A stretch of DNA of 64,000 bases, taken from Flavobacterium pectinovorum (GTDB lineage Bacteria > Bacteroidota > Bacteroidia > Flavobacteriales > Flavobacteriaceae). A model generated the notes under the pieces. It made no database searches and was not told the DNA's origin. It saw only the letters and a list, made by a program, of their open reading frames with translations. Shown here in pieces: positions 8,485 to 16,983 of the stretch (position 1 is its first letter; each line of letters opens with the position of its first letter). The DNA lies in the NCBI RefSeq assembly GCF_900142715.1, contig NZ_FRBX01000001.1, positions 496,001-560,000 on the forward strand. The letters are read 5' to 3'. Made by a program: the position numbers and the translations under genes.

Positions 8485-8533
8485 CAGTCACAGTTTACAG
8501 TATTCAGTTTGACTGAACTGTAAACTGTGACTG
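8485..8533. repeat. Long intergenic hairpin
   Basis: CAGTCACAGTTTACAGT (8485-8501) pairs perfectly with ACTGTAAACTGTGACTG (8517-8533), and the spacer itself contains TTCAGT/ACTGAA. The arms are 17 bp. It begins 7 bp after the pepD stop and ends close to the end of the convergent small gene, so it can act as a bidirectional transcription end even though its T-tract is poor. A similar GTTTACAGTCGCAG sequence occurs at about 62100. Confidence 0.6.
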
Positions 8534-8543
8534 AATACAAAAA

Positions 8544-8654
8544 TTAGTCTCTTTTAGGAGAATTTTTCTTTTCTCTTTTTTCTTCTTTCTTTTCTTTAGC
8601 CGTTTTTAACGGTTCTTTTTTTGCTGTTTTTTTAGCGTCTTGACTCTTTGCCAT
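8544..8654 (-). CDS. Short Lys-rich protein (36 residues)
   Basis: Translation from ATG 8654 gives MAKSQDAKKTAKKEPLKTAK and then a Lys/Glu-rich end closing in NSPKRD before TAA: 36 residues, about 40 percent Lys. I recall closely similar 35-40 residue proteins in other flavobacteria, but cannot verify this here. The composition suggests a nucleic-acid- or ribosome-associated disordered peptide, which is only an inference. It is convergent with pepD across the 8485-8533 hairpin. Because of its size it is easily missed by gene callers. Confidence 0.6.
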   Translation of the reverse strand: MAKSQDAKKTAKKEPLKTAKEKKEEKREKKNSPKRD

Positions 8655-8728
8655 GATATTTAAATTTAGTTATTTCTTTTTTTTATGTAAGTAAATATAA
8701 CTATAATATTCTGATTTTGTTTAGAATA

Positions 8729-9067
8729 TTATTTTAAAAAGTCTCCGTCAATTATTAGTAATTCTACGCCTTTTGTTGTTATAGAACGATGCGAACTTAT
8801 ATCATCAGAAACCACATAAGTCATTCCTTTTGAAAGTTCAAATTTTTCTCCGTTTTCTAATTCGCTTATAAAATCACCTTCCAGACAATGTACAATGTGC
8901 CCTTTTTGACACCAGTGATCTGCCATGTAATTTTCAGAATAAGTAACTTTTCGAATGCGTAACCCGCCTAGTTGTAATGTTTGCCAATAAGCTGTTCCGG
9001 TTTCTCCAGGATGTTCTGTTTTTTCAATCTCACTCCAGTCAATAGTTTGAAAAGGTATTGTAATCAT
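8729..9067 (-). CDS. DHCW-motif cupin-fold protein
   Basis: A 112-residue single-domain cupin. The metal-site region reads MADHWCQKGHIVHCLEGDF, which contains the His-Trp-Cys/His pattern that gives this group its name, and the second half has GMTYVVSDDISSHRS. Small cupins of this type bind one metal ion and have unknown substrates. It is monocistronic. The start at 9067 (MITIPFQTIDWSEIE) fits the family N-terminus. Confidence 0.8.
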   Translation of the reverse strand: MITIPFQTIDWSEIEKTEHPGETGTAYWQTLQLGGLRIRKVTYSENYMADHWCQKGHIVHCLEGDFISELENGEKFELSKGMTYVVSDDISSHRSITTKGVELLIIDGDFLK

Positions 9068-9406
9068 ATTTTTTTGTTTTTAGTTGATGGATGTTTTTTT
9101 GATCTATGCTAAATGTTGTGGGGGAATATTAAAAATTTTATACTGGCTAATTATTTTTTAACGCAGAGAAAGCAAAGGTTTTTTCGCAGAGTTCACTAAG
9201 GTTTAAGTTGTGTTACACAATCAAAGTCCGCAAAGCTTTGTGAACTTTGTGTTTTTTACTAAACTTAGCATATTAAAAAAACTTAGAGTTCTCTGTGGTA
9301 TTTTTTTTCTCTCTACATAGGTTTTAGGATTGATTCTGGTTTTTAAAACAAAAAATCCTCAATTACCAATGGCAAATGAGGATTTTGATTTTATTTAAAA
9401 GTAAAA
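9068..9406. other. Intergenic region with an imperfect inverted repeat
   Basis: No open frame of protein character. An imperfect inverted element runs from about 9161 to 9297. Its outer arms are CAGAGAA (9164-9170) / TTCTCTG (9289-9295), and its core is a near-palindrome of CAAAG/CTTTG blocks at 9222-9249 (centre CAAAGCTTTG). It resembles other hairpin elements in this window. The terminator of the next minus-strand gene lies at the right end. Confidence 0.5.
9352..9386 (-). terminator. Intrinsic terminator of the gene ending at 9407
   Basis: AAAATCCTCA (9352-9361) / TGAGGATTTT (9377-9386), a 10-bp stem that ends in a T-run when read on the minus strand, 20 bp past the stop codon. Confidence 0.75.
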
Positions 9407-10180
9407 TTAATTACGTTTTAATACTTTGTATTGTTCGTAACAGGCGCTAATTGCGTCCATAATTTGTAAATCATTTGCTGTTTGAATAAAGGAATCAGAA
9501 TAGTTGCAGCGCTGCAAAATCTCCGGAATTTCATCTTTACTAACGCCTAAAAGTACAGAAACAGTTTCGCGATCGTATTTTGATTCCAAAAGATTTCTCA
9601 CCGTATCGTCTTTCTTCATTTCCTTTAATTTCTTGAGCTCTTTTCCATTTTTTCCAAAGAAACCATATAAAACGTCAGCTGGATTAAAAATAGATCCTAA
9701 TACCTTTCCAAAAGCATTTGGCGAATATTCTCCGGCTTCATAACCTTGTGTAAGACCTGAAATGCTGTAACGATAATTTTCTTTGGTAGGAATTAATTTT
9801 GAGTCAACTTCAAGATAACCGGTTAAACTAAAAGGCGCAATGATAACTTCTTCAAGTGCAATCGCTTTTTCAGTAAGCTGAATTCTGGTTACTTTATTTT
9901 TTATCCAGTCATTCGTAACTCTGATTCTCAAAGACTGAAAACCTAAAATCGAAAAGTGAATTGTATCATTTGGCTGTACATCAATTTCAAAGTATCCTTT
10001 AGCGTCAGATTTTGCGCCACGAACTTTGTTTGTGTTAATGATATTTACGTTAGGAAGAGGTTGTTTACTATTGTCATTGATAATGTATCCTGATACTCTT
10101 TGCGGAACATTAGATTCTGTGTCTTGTGCAAAACCAAAAGTTGAGAATAGTGTAAAAAAGAAAACTGCGAAATATTTCAT
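9407..10180 (-). CDS. Secreted protein with a carboxypeptidase-like regulatory domain
   Basis: A 257-residue exported protein. The signal peptide is residues 1-19 (MKYFAVFFFTLFSTFGFAQ). Residues 30-110 form the CarboxypepD_reg-like beta-sandwich (SGYIINDNSKQPLPNVNI, then KGYFEIDVQPNDTIHFSILGFQSL), the fold that also opens SusC proteins. The remaining about 140 residues are an uncharacterised mostly helical region with no TonB plug or barrel, so this is not a transporter. It is monocistronic, with its own terminator. It is probably an envelope protein; the function cannot be stated. Confidence 0.8.
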   Translation of the reverse strand: MKYFAVFFFTLFSTFGFAQDTESNVPQRVSGYIINDNSKQPLPNVNIINTNKVRGAKSDAKGYFEIDVQPNDTIHFSILGFQSLRIRVTNDWIKNKVTRIQLTEKAIALEEVIIAPFSLTGYLEVDSKLIPTKENYRYSISGLTQGYEAGEYSPNAFGKVLGSIFNPADVLYGFFGKNGKELKKLKEMKKDDTVRNLLESKYDRETVSVLLGVSKDEIPEILQRCNYSDSFIQTANDLQIMDAISACYEQYKVLKRN

Positions 10181-10366
10181 ATCCTGATTTAAAGCACTAA
10201 AAGTAGTAAATCGGGATTAAATATTTCGCAGTCTTCGAATATAATTATAAGAAAATTAACAAAGCAAGAATTGTTGCTTTTAGTATTTAAGTAAAAAGGA
10301 GCAAGGAGATTTAAATTTTGTTTGAATTACAAGACTAGTCAATTCAGAAGCAGATTTTATATAAAA

Positions 10367-10406
10367 AAAATCCCAAATTCCAAGTATGTCTGGAATTTGG
10401 GATTTT
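10367..10406 (-). terminator. Strong intrinsic terminator of the helicase gene
   Basis: AAAATCCCAAATTCCA (10367-10382) / TGGAATTTGGGATTTT (10391-10406), a 16-bp perfect stem with an 8-nt loop. It lies 21 bp beyond the helicase stop codon and ends in T residues on the minus strand. Confidence 0.8.
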
Positions 10407-10427
10407 GTATTTTAAGATATTGACTTA

Positions 10428-12359
10428 TTAGTCTCTTCTCGGTCTTCTTGGTCTTGGTGAATCACCAAAGCTTTCAGAGCGTCTTGGAGCTCTGTCTGAA
10501 CTTCCTCCTTCGGTTCTTGGAGTAGAGCTTCTAAAACCACCTTCTCTTTTTGGAGCAGATGAGTTTCTGTCGCTTCTAAAACCTCCTCCTTCTCTTGGAG
10601 CTGAATTTCTGTCGCTTCTGAAACCTCCGCCACCAGAACCTTCACGTCTTGGTCCGAAACTTCCTCCGCCAGAACCTTCACGTCTTGGACCTCCAGAAGA
10701 ACGTCCACCGCCAGAGCGTCCGTTATGGTCACGTCTTCCGCCACCATCATTTTTAGAAATTTCAACATTAATACGACGTCCTTCTAATTGCACGTTGTTT
10801 AATACTTCCATTACTTTATCAGTGTGCTCAGGGTCAGTGTTAAAGAAAGAGAAACCTTCTTTTACATCTACTTTGAAAACGTCATCACGACCTAAGTCTA
10901 ATGTTTCTTTCAGGTAATCTTTAAGAGTCATCCAATCGAAATTGTCTCTTGAACCAATGTTTACAAAATAACGAACTGCTCCGTTATTATTGAATTCTCT
11001 TGGCTCAGAATCAGTTCTTTCGCGTCTTTCTCCAGATTGGGTAGAAATATCTCTGTTCTTTTTATAGTAAGCAATAAAACGATTAAATTCTACTGAAACC
11101 ATTTTCTTAATCAATTCTTCTTTAGATAAACCTTCAAGAACATTGTTAATAGCTGGTAAATAGTTGTCAATTTCGTGATCAACTTCAGTATCTTTAATTT
11201 TAGTTGCTAAGTGCAATAATTGAATTTCGCAGATCTCAATTCCAGACGGGATTGTTTTTTCTTCGAATTTTTGTTTGATAATTCTTTCGATAGAAGAAAT
11301 TTTACGTAACTCACTTTTTGTAACAATTACAATAGAAGTTCCTAATTTTCCAGCTCTACCAGTACGTCCAGAACGGTGATTGTATGTTTCAATCTCGTCA
11401 GGAAGTTGGTAATTTACTACGTGAGTAATATTATCAACGTCAATACCACGTGCAGCAACGTCAGTAGCAACAAGCATCTGAATTTGTCTTCCACGGAAAG
11501 ATTTCATTACACCATCACGTTGCGCCTGAGATAAATCTCCATGCAATGCAGCAGCGCTGTATCCATCTTCAATTAATTTTTCGGCTACGGCCTGAGTATC
11601 TCTTTTAGTACGACAGAAAACCACAGAGAAAATGTCCGGGTTAGCATCAGCTAAACGTTTCAAAGCTTCGTAACGATCACGTGCATTTACTAAGTAAAAT
11701 TCGTGAGAAACTGTTGCAGAACCTGAATTCTTAGCTCCAACAGTGATTTCAACCGGGTCGCTCATAAATTGTTTTGCAATTCTGGCAACCTCTTGTGGCA
11801 TAGTTGCAGAGAACAACCATGTACTTTTTTGATCCGGAGTATCTGATAAAATCGAAACGATATCCTCATAAAATCCCATGTTTAGCATTTCGTCAGCCTC
11901 ATCAAGAATACAGTAATCTATATTTTTAATGTTTACTAAACCTCTGTTAATCATGTCTTGCATTCTTCCCGGAGTAGCCACAATAATTTGTGCGCCTCTC
12001 TTAATGTCCCTAGCTTGCTCTGTAATACTAGCCCCGCCGTAAACTGCTACCACATTAATACCTTTCTCGTATTTTGCGTAGTTTTTAAGTTCGTTGGTAA
12101 TCTGTAAACAAAGTTCTCGTGTTGGCGATAAAACTAATGCTTGTGTATTTCTGTTGTCAGCATCAATTTTTTGAATTAGCGGAAAACCGAAAGCTGCCGT
12201 TTTCCCTGTCCCTGTCTGAGCCAACGCAACCATATCTGTATCTTTTTCCAATAATAGGGGAATCGCTTTCTCCTGTACTTCTGACGGATTCTCAAATCCT
12301 AGATCTAAAATCGCCTTCAGTAACGATTCATTCAATCCTAATTGTTCAAATTTATTCAT
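10428..12359 (-). CDS. DEAD-box ATP-dependent RNA helicase with DbpA-type RNA-binding domain and Gly/Arg tail
   Basis: A 643-residue RNA helicase resembling CsdA/DeaD, for remodelling structured RNA and ribosome assembly, often cold-linked. Start ATG 12359 (MNKFEQLGLN); a longer frame upstream adds eight residues. Helicase core 1-370: Q motif FENPSEVQEKAIP, Walker A AQTGTGKT, PTREL, TPGR, DEAD in LDEADEML, SATMP, ATDVAARGID and HRSGRTGR. A DbpA RNA-binding fold spans about 470-550 (YFVNIGSRDNFDWMTLKDYL). The last about 85 residues are repeats of GGG, RRE and FRSDRNS, an RGG-like disordered RNA-binding tail. It is monocistronic with a strong terminator. Confidence 0.95.
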   Translation of the reverse strand: MNKFEQLGLNESLLKAILDLGFENPSEVQEKAIPLLLEKDTDMVALAQTGTGKTAAFGFPLIQKIDADNRNTQALVLSPTRELCLQITNELKNYAKYEKGINVVAVYGGASITEQARDIKRGAQIIVATPGRMQDMINRGLVNIKNIDYCILDEADEMLNMGFYEDIVSILSDTPDQKSTWLFSATMPQEVARIAKQFMSDPVEITVGAKNSGSATVSHEFYLVNARDRYEALKRLADANPDIFSVVFCRTKRDTQAVAEKLIEDGYSAAALHGDLSQAQRDGVMKSFRGRQIQMLVATDVAARGIDVDNITHVVNYQLPDEIETYNHRSGRTGRAGKLGTSIVIVTKSELRKISSIERIIKQKFEEKTIPSGIEICEIQLLHLATKIKDTEVDHEIDNYLPAINNVLEGLSKEELIKKMVSVEFNRFIAYYKKNRDISTQSGERRERTDSEPREFNNNGAVRYFVNIGSRDNFDWMTLKDYLKETLDLGRDDVFKVDVKEGFSFFNTDPEHTDKVMEVLNNVQLEGRRINVEISKNDGGGRRDHNGRSGGGRSSGGPRREGSGGGSFGPRREGSGGGGFRSDRNSAPREGGGFRSDRNSSAPKREGGFRSSTPRTEGGSSDRAPRRSESFGDSPRPRRPRRD

Positions 12360-12553
12360 ATATATTTTTAAAATAGGGTGCAAAATTACTGTTAATATTT
12401 CACATAAACTAATGCATTTTTAAGAATTATGCATTTGTTATGATTTGATTATCAAAAAGTTATGTTTGTCGCAATATCAATTCAATGTTAGAATGAATAA
12501 TTTTACGTCTAGTAATATAAATTTTACCCTTTAATATGTTGTATTTAAAACAA

Positions 12554-13132
12554 TTATTTTGTGGAGTTCAGGAAATCAATTAGTTGCTGAGTTGCTTTCG
12601 CACGGTGACTGATTTTATTTTTAATATCTGAAGATAATTCGGCAAATGTTTCAGTATAATTTTCAGGCTGAAATATAGGATCGTATCCAAAACCATGATT
12701 TCCAGTTTTATCCAGAGTAATTGCACCTTTTGCAATTCCGGTAAATAAATGCTGTTCTCCTTTTATATTTAATGCAATAACGGTCTTAAACTGTGCGCTG
12801 CGATCTGATTTGTCTTTTAAGGCATCTAAAAGTTTATTCATATTATCGTCAGCATTTTTTTGTTCGCCCGCATATCTTGCTGAATATACACCAGGTTCTC
12901 CATTTAGAGCCTTAACTTCCAAACCTGTATCATCTGCAAAACAATCGTAACCATATTTTTCAGTCACATAATTGGCTTTCAAAATCGCATTTCCTTCTAT
13001 AGTATCAGCTGTTTCAGGAATTTCTTCGTGACAGCCAATTTCTTCGAGGCTTAGTAATTGTATTGATCCGTTTAGGATACTTTGAATTTCCCTGATTTTA
13101 TTTAAGTTGTTTGATGCGAAAACAAGTTGCAT
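12554..13132 (-). CDS. rdgB: Non-canonical purine NTP pyrophosphatase (RdgB/HAM1)
   Basis: Hydrolyses dITP, ITP and XTP to monophosphates, preventing base-analogue incorporation. The 192 residues show FASNNLNKIREI at the N-terminus (substrate loop SNNxxK), DDTGLEVKALNGEPGVYSAR (metal and base-specificity loop), HGFGYDPIF and a final SHRAKA. All HAM1 signature blocks are present in order. It is monocistronic and divergent from the ABC exporter 81 bp away. Confidence 0.95.
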   Translation of the reverse strand: MQLVFASNNLNKIREIQSILNGSIQLLSLEEIGCHEEIPETADTIEGNAILKANYVTEKYGYDCFADDTGLEVKALNGEPGVYSARYAGEQKNADDNMNKLLDALKDKSDRSAQFKTVIALNIKGEQHLFTGIAKGAITLDKTGNHGFGYDPIFQPENYTETFAELSSDIKNKISHRAKATQQLIDFLNSTK

Positions 13133-13213
13133 AATTATGAGTTTAGATATGAGTAATTTTAAAACACAAATTTAGAATTCTTATATTTGATATGTTGCCA
13201 AAAAAATAAATAA

Positions 13214-14992
13214 ATGCAGATATCCGCACTCTATAAAAAAATAACACCTTTTGTTAAACCGTATCGAAAAATGGTAATTGCTACTTTACTGCTTACTTTT
13301 TTAGGTTCATTTGCGGCACAGGTAAATGCTTTAATATTAAAGTATACAGTTGATTCTATCAGTAAATTGATGGTAGCGCATGAACCTTTGTCTAAAGGAT
13401 TTCATTTACTAGAAATTATTAGTATTGTATTGCTTACTAAAGAGTTGGTTTATTCGATAGTACAATTTGGACAGAAGTTTTATGGAGAAAAACTGCGAAT
13501 TTTTATAACCCGTGATATTTCTCAGTCAATAGTCGAAAAAATTCTGACTTACAGAATGGAGTTTTATACCTCAAACGAAAATGAAAGCGGAAAACTTCAA
13601 ACCAGAATAGATTTAGGGATCAGCAGTTTGACAAGATTGGTTCAGAATTTTTTTATTGATATCCTGCCCTTATTTGCAAATGCTTTTGTTGCATTAATAT
13701 TGATGTTTTATGCCAATGTGTATGTAGGATTGGTAAGCTTATGTATTATTCCTATTTATTTTTATGTAAGCCAATTGCAAGCCAGTAAATTAAGTGGTTT
13801 TAGAAGGAGAATGCGTAATTATCGTGAAACTAAAAATAACGGAATTATAAGTTTAATTGAATCTATAACGGTTATTAAATCTTTTGTTCGTGAACCAATG
13901 GAAGCCGATCGTCATAAAAATATTCAATTTGAAATGACCGAAAATCAATTAGCAACCAGAAAAACGAGTTTCATTTTTGAAAGTATAAAAGGTTTTATTG
14001 AACAAATAGGAGTTGTGATTATCATTATCCTGACCGCTTATTTTGTTTTGAATAATACGATGACAATTGGTGCGATTATGTTTCATATCATGTTGTTTAA
14101 CAATGTTTCATCTCCAATTAGACAATTACATCGCATTTACGATGAAGTAAATGATGCTTTGATTTATTCGGAAGGATTTTTTGAAATTTTAGAATCTGAT
14201 CAGGAAAAAGAAACAAGCGGAGATTATATCCCGGAGAAAATTGTTGGGCTTATAGAAGTAAAAAATGTAGATTTTGTTTATCCGAATGGGACCAAAGCGC
14301 TTTCGAATATTAATTTTACCATTAAACCAAATGAAACCAGCGCGTTGGTCGGACTTAGCGGTGCGGGTAAAAGTACTATTATCAATTTGTTAGATAAGTT
14401 TTATCTGCCTTCATCAGGAAAAATTTATTTGGATGGGGTAGATTTAAATGATTACGATACCGATTTTCTGCGTAAAAATATTGGTTTGGTTTTGCAGAAA
14501 AATCACATTTTTAAAGGCACAATTGCCGAGAATATTCTTTATGGAAATCCGGATGCTACAAAATCAGAAATTATTGATGCAGCCAAGCAAGCTTATATTC
14601 ACGAGCAAGTGATACAATTACCAAAAGGATATGATTCTGATGCACATTTGCTTTCAGGCGGGCAACAGCAGCGAATTGCAATTGCCAGATTGTTTTTAAA
14701 AAATCCGCCAATTATTTTTCTGGATGAACCCACAGCAAGTTTGGATGCCATTGCAACAGAGCAAATAAAAAAATCTCTGGATGCTATAAAAAAGGACAGA
14801 ACCGTAATTATTATTTCGCATAGCATTTCTCAAATTATTGATGCTTCGCATATTATTGTATTAGAAAAAGGAGAATGTGTAGAGCAAGGAACACATGATG
14901 AATTATATGATAATAAAGATGTTTATTATCAAATATTTACAGCGATGGCAAATAGTTTAAACATTGATAAAATTACACAGACACTTGAATAA
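13214..14992 (+). CDS. ABC exporter, fused permease and ATPase
   Basis: A 592-residue half-transporter of the ABCB/MsbA type that would work as a homodimer in the inner membrane. The transmembrane domain with six helices covers about 1-320. The nucleotide-binding domain spans about 345-580, with Walker A GLSGAGKST, Q-loop region GLVLQKNHIF, signature LSGGQQQR, Walker B IIFLDEPT and H-loop IIISHS. The substrate (lipid, peptide or drug) cannot be read from sequence. A -7-like TATATTTG lies at 13182-13189. A long perfect hairpin lies 26 bp downstream of the stop. Confidence 0.92.
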   Translation: MQISALYKKITPFVKPYRKMVIATLLLTFLGSFAAQVNALILKYTVDSISKLMVAHEPLSKGFHLLEIISIVLLTKELVYSIVQFGQKFYGEKLRIFITRDISQSIVEKILTYRMEFYTSNENESGKLQTRIDLGISSLTRLVQNFFIDILPLFANAFVALILMFYANVYVGLVSLCIIPIYFYVSQLQASKLSGFRRRMRNYRETKNNGIISLIESITVIKSFVREPMEADRHKNIQFEMTENQLATRKTSFIFESIKGFIEQIGVVIIIILTAYFVLNNTMTIGAIMFHIMLFNNVSSPIRQLHRIYDEVNDALIYSEGFFEILESDQEKETSGDYIPEKIVGLIEVKNVDFVYPNGTKALSNINFTIKPNETSALVGLSGAGKSTIINLLDKFYLPSSGKIYLDGVDLNDYDTDFLRKNIGLVLQKNHIFKGTIAENILYGNPDATKSEIIDAAKQAYIHEQVIQLPKGYDSDAHLLSGGQQQRIAIARLFLKNPPIIFLDEPTASLDAIATEQIKKSLDAIKKDRTVIIISHSISQIIDASHIIVLEKGECVEQGTHDELYDNKDVYYQIFTAMANSLNIDKITQTLE

Positions 14993-15017
14993 GGAATAAT
15001 TTATCGAATGCATTACG

Positions 15018-15064
15018 CGTCTTCATCTTTGTCAAAGTTTAAAACTTTGACAAAGATGAAGACG
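15018..15064. repeat. Perfect 23-bp inverted repeat
   Basis: Left arm 15018-15040 (CGTCTTCATCTTTG..., ending TCAAAGTTT) pairs base for base with the right arm 15042-15064, with a single A as centre. A transcript would form a 23-bp hairpin with almost no loop, so a cruciform or a mobile palindromic unit is as plausible as a terminator. No T-tract follows. Confidence 0.75.
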
Positions 15065-15186
15065 TACAAAAATCATTCGTACATTTTAGGTAGACAAAAA
15101 TACAAAGATTCACAAAGGTCAGCTTTATTTTATAAATTTATCTAATCAATTAAAAACAAAACTATCTACCCAAAATTATAACCACA

Positions 15187-16371
15187 ATGTTTACAAAAAA
15201 ACTCATTTTTATTGCCTTAATGACCTTTTTATCTTTTATGAATATGGCCTATTCACAAAAAAATAATTCGTTTGATATTAAAAAACAACTCGATTATTGT
15301 GCAGAACAAGCATCGAAAACATTAACTGTAATTCCAAATGACGGAACCTCGCCAAGAAGTATCCCAACAGGAAGTAAAGAATGGAAATTTGTCGATTATA
15401 AAGATTGGACAAGTGGATTCTGGCCAGGAGAATTATGGTATTTGTACGAAGCAACCGGAGATAAAAAATGGGAAAGAGAAGCAGACAAATTCAGCCGATT
15501 TTTGACGCCTTTATCTGTTAGCAAAGCAAATGATCACGATCTTGGATTTCAAATTTTTAATAGTTTCGGAAACGGTTATCGATTAACGAAAAACACGGCG
15601 TACAAAGATATTATCCTGAAAACAGCCGATACTTTGGCGACACTTTTTAACCCAAAAGTTGGAACAATTCAGTCCTGGCCGCATAATAAATATGGAGGCC
15701 ACAATACGATTATTGATAATATGATGAATTTAGAATTGCTTTTTTGGGCATCTAAAAACGGAGGAAATAAAAAGCTGTACGATATTGCAGTCAAACATGC
15801 CGAAACTACAATGAACAATCATTTTAGGCCTGATTACAGTTCTTATCATGTTTTAATTTATGATTATGAAACAGGTAAAAAAATAAAAGGAAGAACAGCA
15901 CAAGGTTATAACGACGATAGCATGTGGGCGAGAGGTCAGGCGTGGGCAATTTATGGTTTTACAATGACTTACAGAGAAACAAAAGATCCTAAATTTCTAG
16001 ATTTTGCTCATAAATTAACTCGTGTTTATCTGGATAAATTAACGACTGAGGATTTAATTCCGTATTGGGATTTTAATGCGCCCAATATTCCAAACGAACC
16101 AAGAGATGCTTCTGCAGCAGCAATTGTTTCTTCGGCACTTATCGAATTGAGTTCTTATACAAAAGATAAAAACCTGAAAAATGAATATCTTTCAAAATCT
16201 AAAAAGATGATTGTGGAACTTTCGGAGCATTATCAAAGTCATGAAGTGAACTCAGCATTCTTATTGCATTCAACCGGACATAAGCCTGCCGGAAGCGAAA
16301 TAGATTGTTCCATTAATTACGCCGATTATTATTATCTTGAGGCACTTTTAAGACTTCAAAAACTAAAATAA
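15187..16371 (+). CDS. Glycoside hydrolase family 88 (unsaturated uronyl hydrolase)
   Basis: A 394-residue enzyme exported by a signal peptide at 1-23 (FIALMTFLSFMNMAYSQ). GH88 enzymes remove the 4,5-unsaturated uronic acid left by polysaccharide lyases, through hydration rather than classical glycosidic attack. The alpha6/alpha6 barrel pattern is clear: WTSGFWPGELWYLYEATGD, NDHDLGFQ with candidate catalytic Asp118, IDNMMNLELLFWA with Asp177, RGQAWAIYGF, and DASAAAIVSSALIELS. No lyase, SusCD pair or GH105 is adjacent, so the parent glycan is unknown. It may be cotranscribed with the small lipoprotein 10 bp downstream. Confidence 0.92.
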   Translation: MFTKKLIFIALMTFLSFMNMAYSQKNNSFDIKKQLDYCAEQASKTLTVIPNDGTSPRSIPTGSKEWKFVDYKDWTSGFWPGELWYLYEATGDKKWEREADKFSRFLTPLSVSKANDHDLGFQIFNSFGNGYRLTKNTAYKDIILKTADTLATLFNPKVGTIQSWPHNKYGGHNTIIDNMMNLELLFWASKNGGNKKLYDIAVKHAETTMNNHFRPDYSSYHVLIYDYETGKKIKGRTAQGYNDDSMWARGQAWAIYGFTMTYRETKDPKFLDFAHKLTRVYLDKLTTEDLIPYWDFNAPNIPNEPRDASAAAIVSSALIELSSYTKDKNLKNEYLSKSKKMIVELSEHYQSHEVNSAFLLHSTGHKPAGSEIDCSINYADYYYLEALLRLQKLK

Positions 16372-16381
16372 TTTTAATGTT

Positions 16382-16789
16382 ATGATTAAGAAAATAACCC
16401 AATCTTTGTTTGCAATTATTGTGATATTGACGCTAATAAGCTGTAAAAACACAAAACAGAAACTGCAGGAATATGTTGCCACTTATAATAGTACCGCTCC
16501 CAGTTTTAAAGCAGAAAATGTAACGCTTACGACTGCCAGAGGATATATAAATGACAACAAAATCGAATTGCGTTTTGAAACTAATTTAGAACAAAACGAA
16601 TCTAATAAAAATGCAACTATAAAACGATTTCCGGATTTATTGAGGGAGATGCTTAATAAAGATCAAATTCCGAAAGAATTAGTAAATGAAGGCGTGCAAT
16701 TTGATGTTTATTTTTTGGCTGATGACAATACCGTGTTTGTAAAAGAAATAGTAAACGCTGAGACTATGCCGGAATTAATAAAAAAATAA
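16382..16789 (+). CDS. Small lipoprotein, paralogue A
   Basis: A 135-residue lipoprotein with lipobox ILTLISC (Cys21). It is strikingly similar to the next plus-strand gene: both share SCKNTKQK(L/I)QE after the lipid Cys, a middle NDNKIE(L/I)R and FPDLL(R/K)EM, and EGV(Q/K)FDVYFL. This is therefore a tandem duplication. No named family recognised. It starts 10 bp after the GH88 gene and ends at its own terminator. Confidence 0.75.
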   Translation: MIKKITQSLFAIIVILTLISCKNTKQKLQEYVATYNSTAPSFKAENVTLTTARGYINDNKIELRFETNLEQNESNKNATIKRFPDLLREMLNKDQIPKELVNEGVQFDVYFLADDNTVFVKEIVNAETMPELIKK

Positions 16790-16809
16790 TCGATTTGGTT
16801 TAAAAAATT

Positions 16810-16843
16810 AAAGCCCTTTAAAATATGTTTAAAGGGCTTTTTT
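16810..16843 (+). terminator. Intrinsic terminator after lipoprotein A
   Basis: AAAGCCCTTTAAA (16810-16822) / TTTAAAGGGCTTT (16828-16840), 13-bp stem, 5-nt loop, then T residues to 16843. Confidence 0.85.
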
Positions 16844-16921
16844 GTATCTGTAGAGGATTTTTGGTTTTGTAATAATTTATTTATATTCAACTGGTTAGGT
16901 TTTTGTTTTTATTAACTTATA

Positions 16922-16952
16922 TTGTTTTTGTCTATAAAGTTTGTTATGTTTG
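16922..16952 (+). promoter_or_regulatory. Promoter of lipoprotein B
   Basis: TTG (16922-16924), 20 bp, TATGTTTG (16945-16952), matching TAnnTTTG. It gives lipoprotein B its own start of transcription after the terminator of copy A. Confidence 0.55.
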
Positions 16953-16983
16953 AGTTAATATTTAACCATAAAACCAAAAAATT

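Noticed and set aside
8075-8491. Minus-strand 138-residue frame under pepD
   Set aside because: Complement of conserved M20 peptidase sequence; low-complexity Leu/Gln composition.
10412-10768. Minus-strand frame of 118 residues inside the helicase C-terminal repeats
   Set aside because: Its Val/Leu/Glu repeats are the shifted reading of the Gly/Arg repeats of the real helicase frame.
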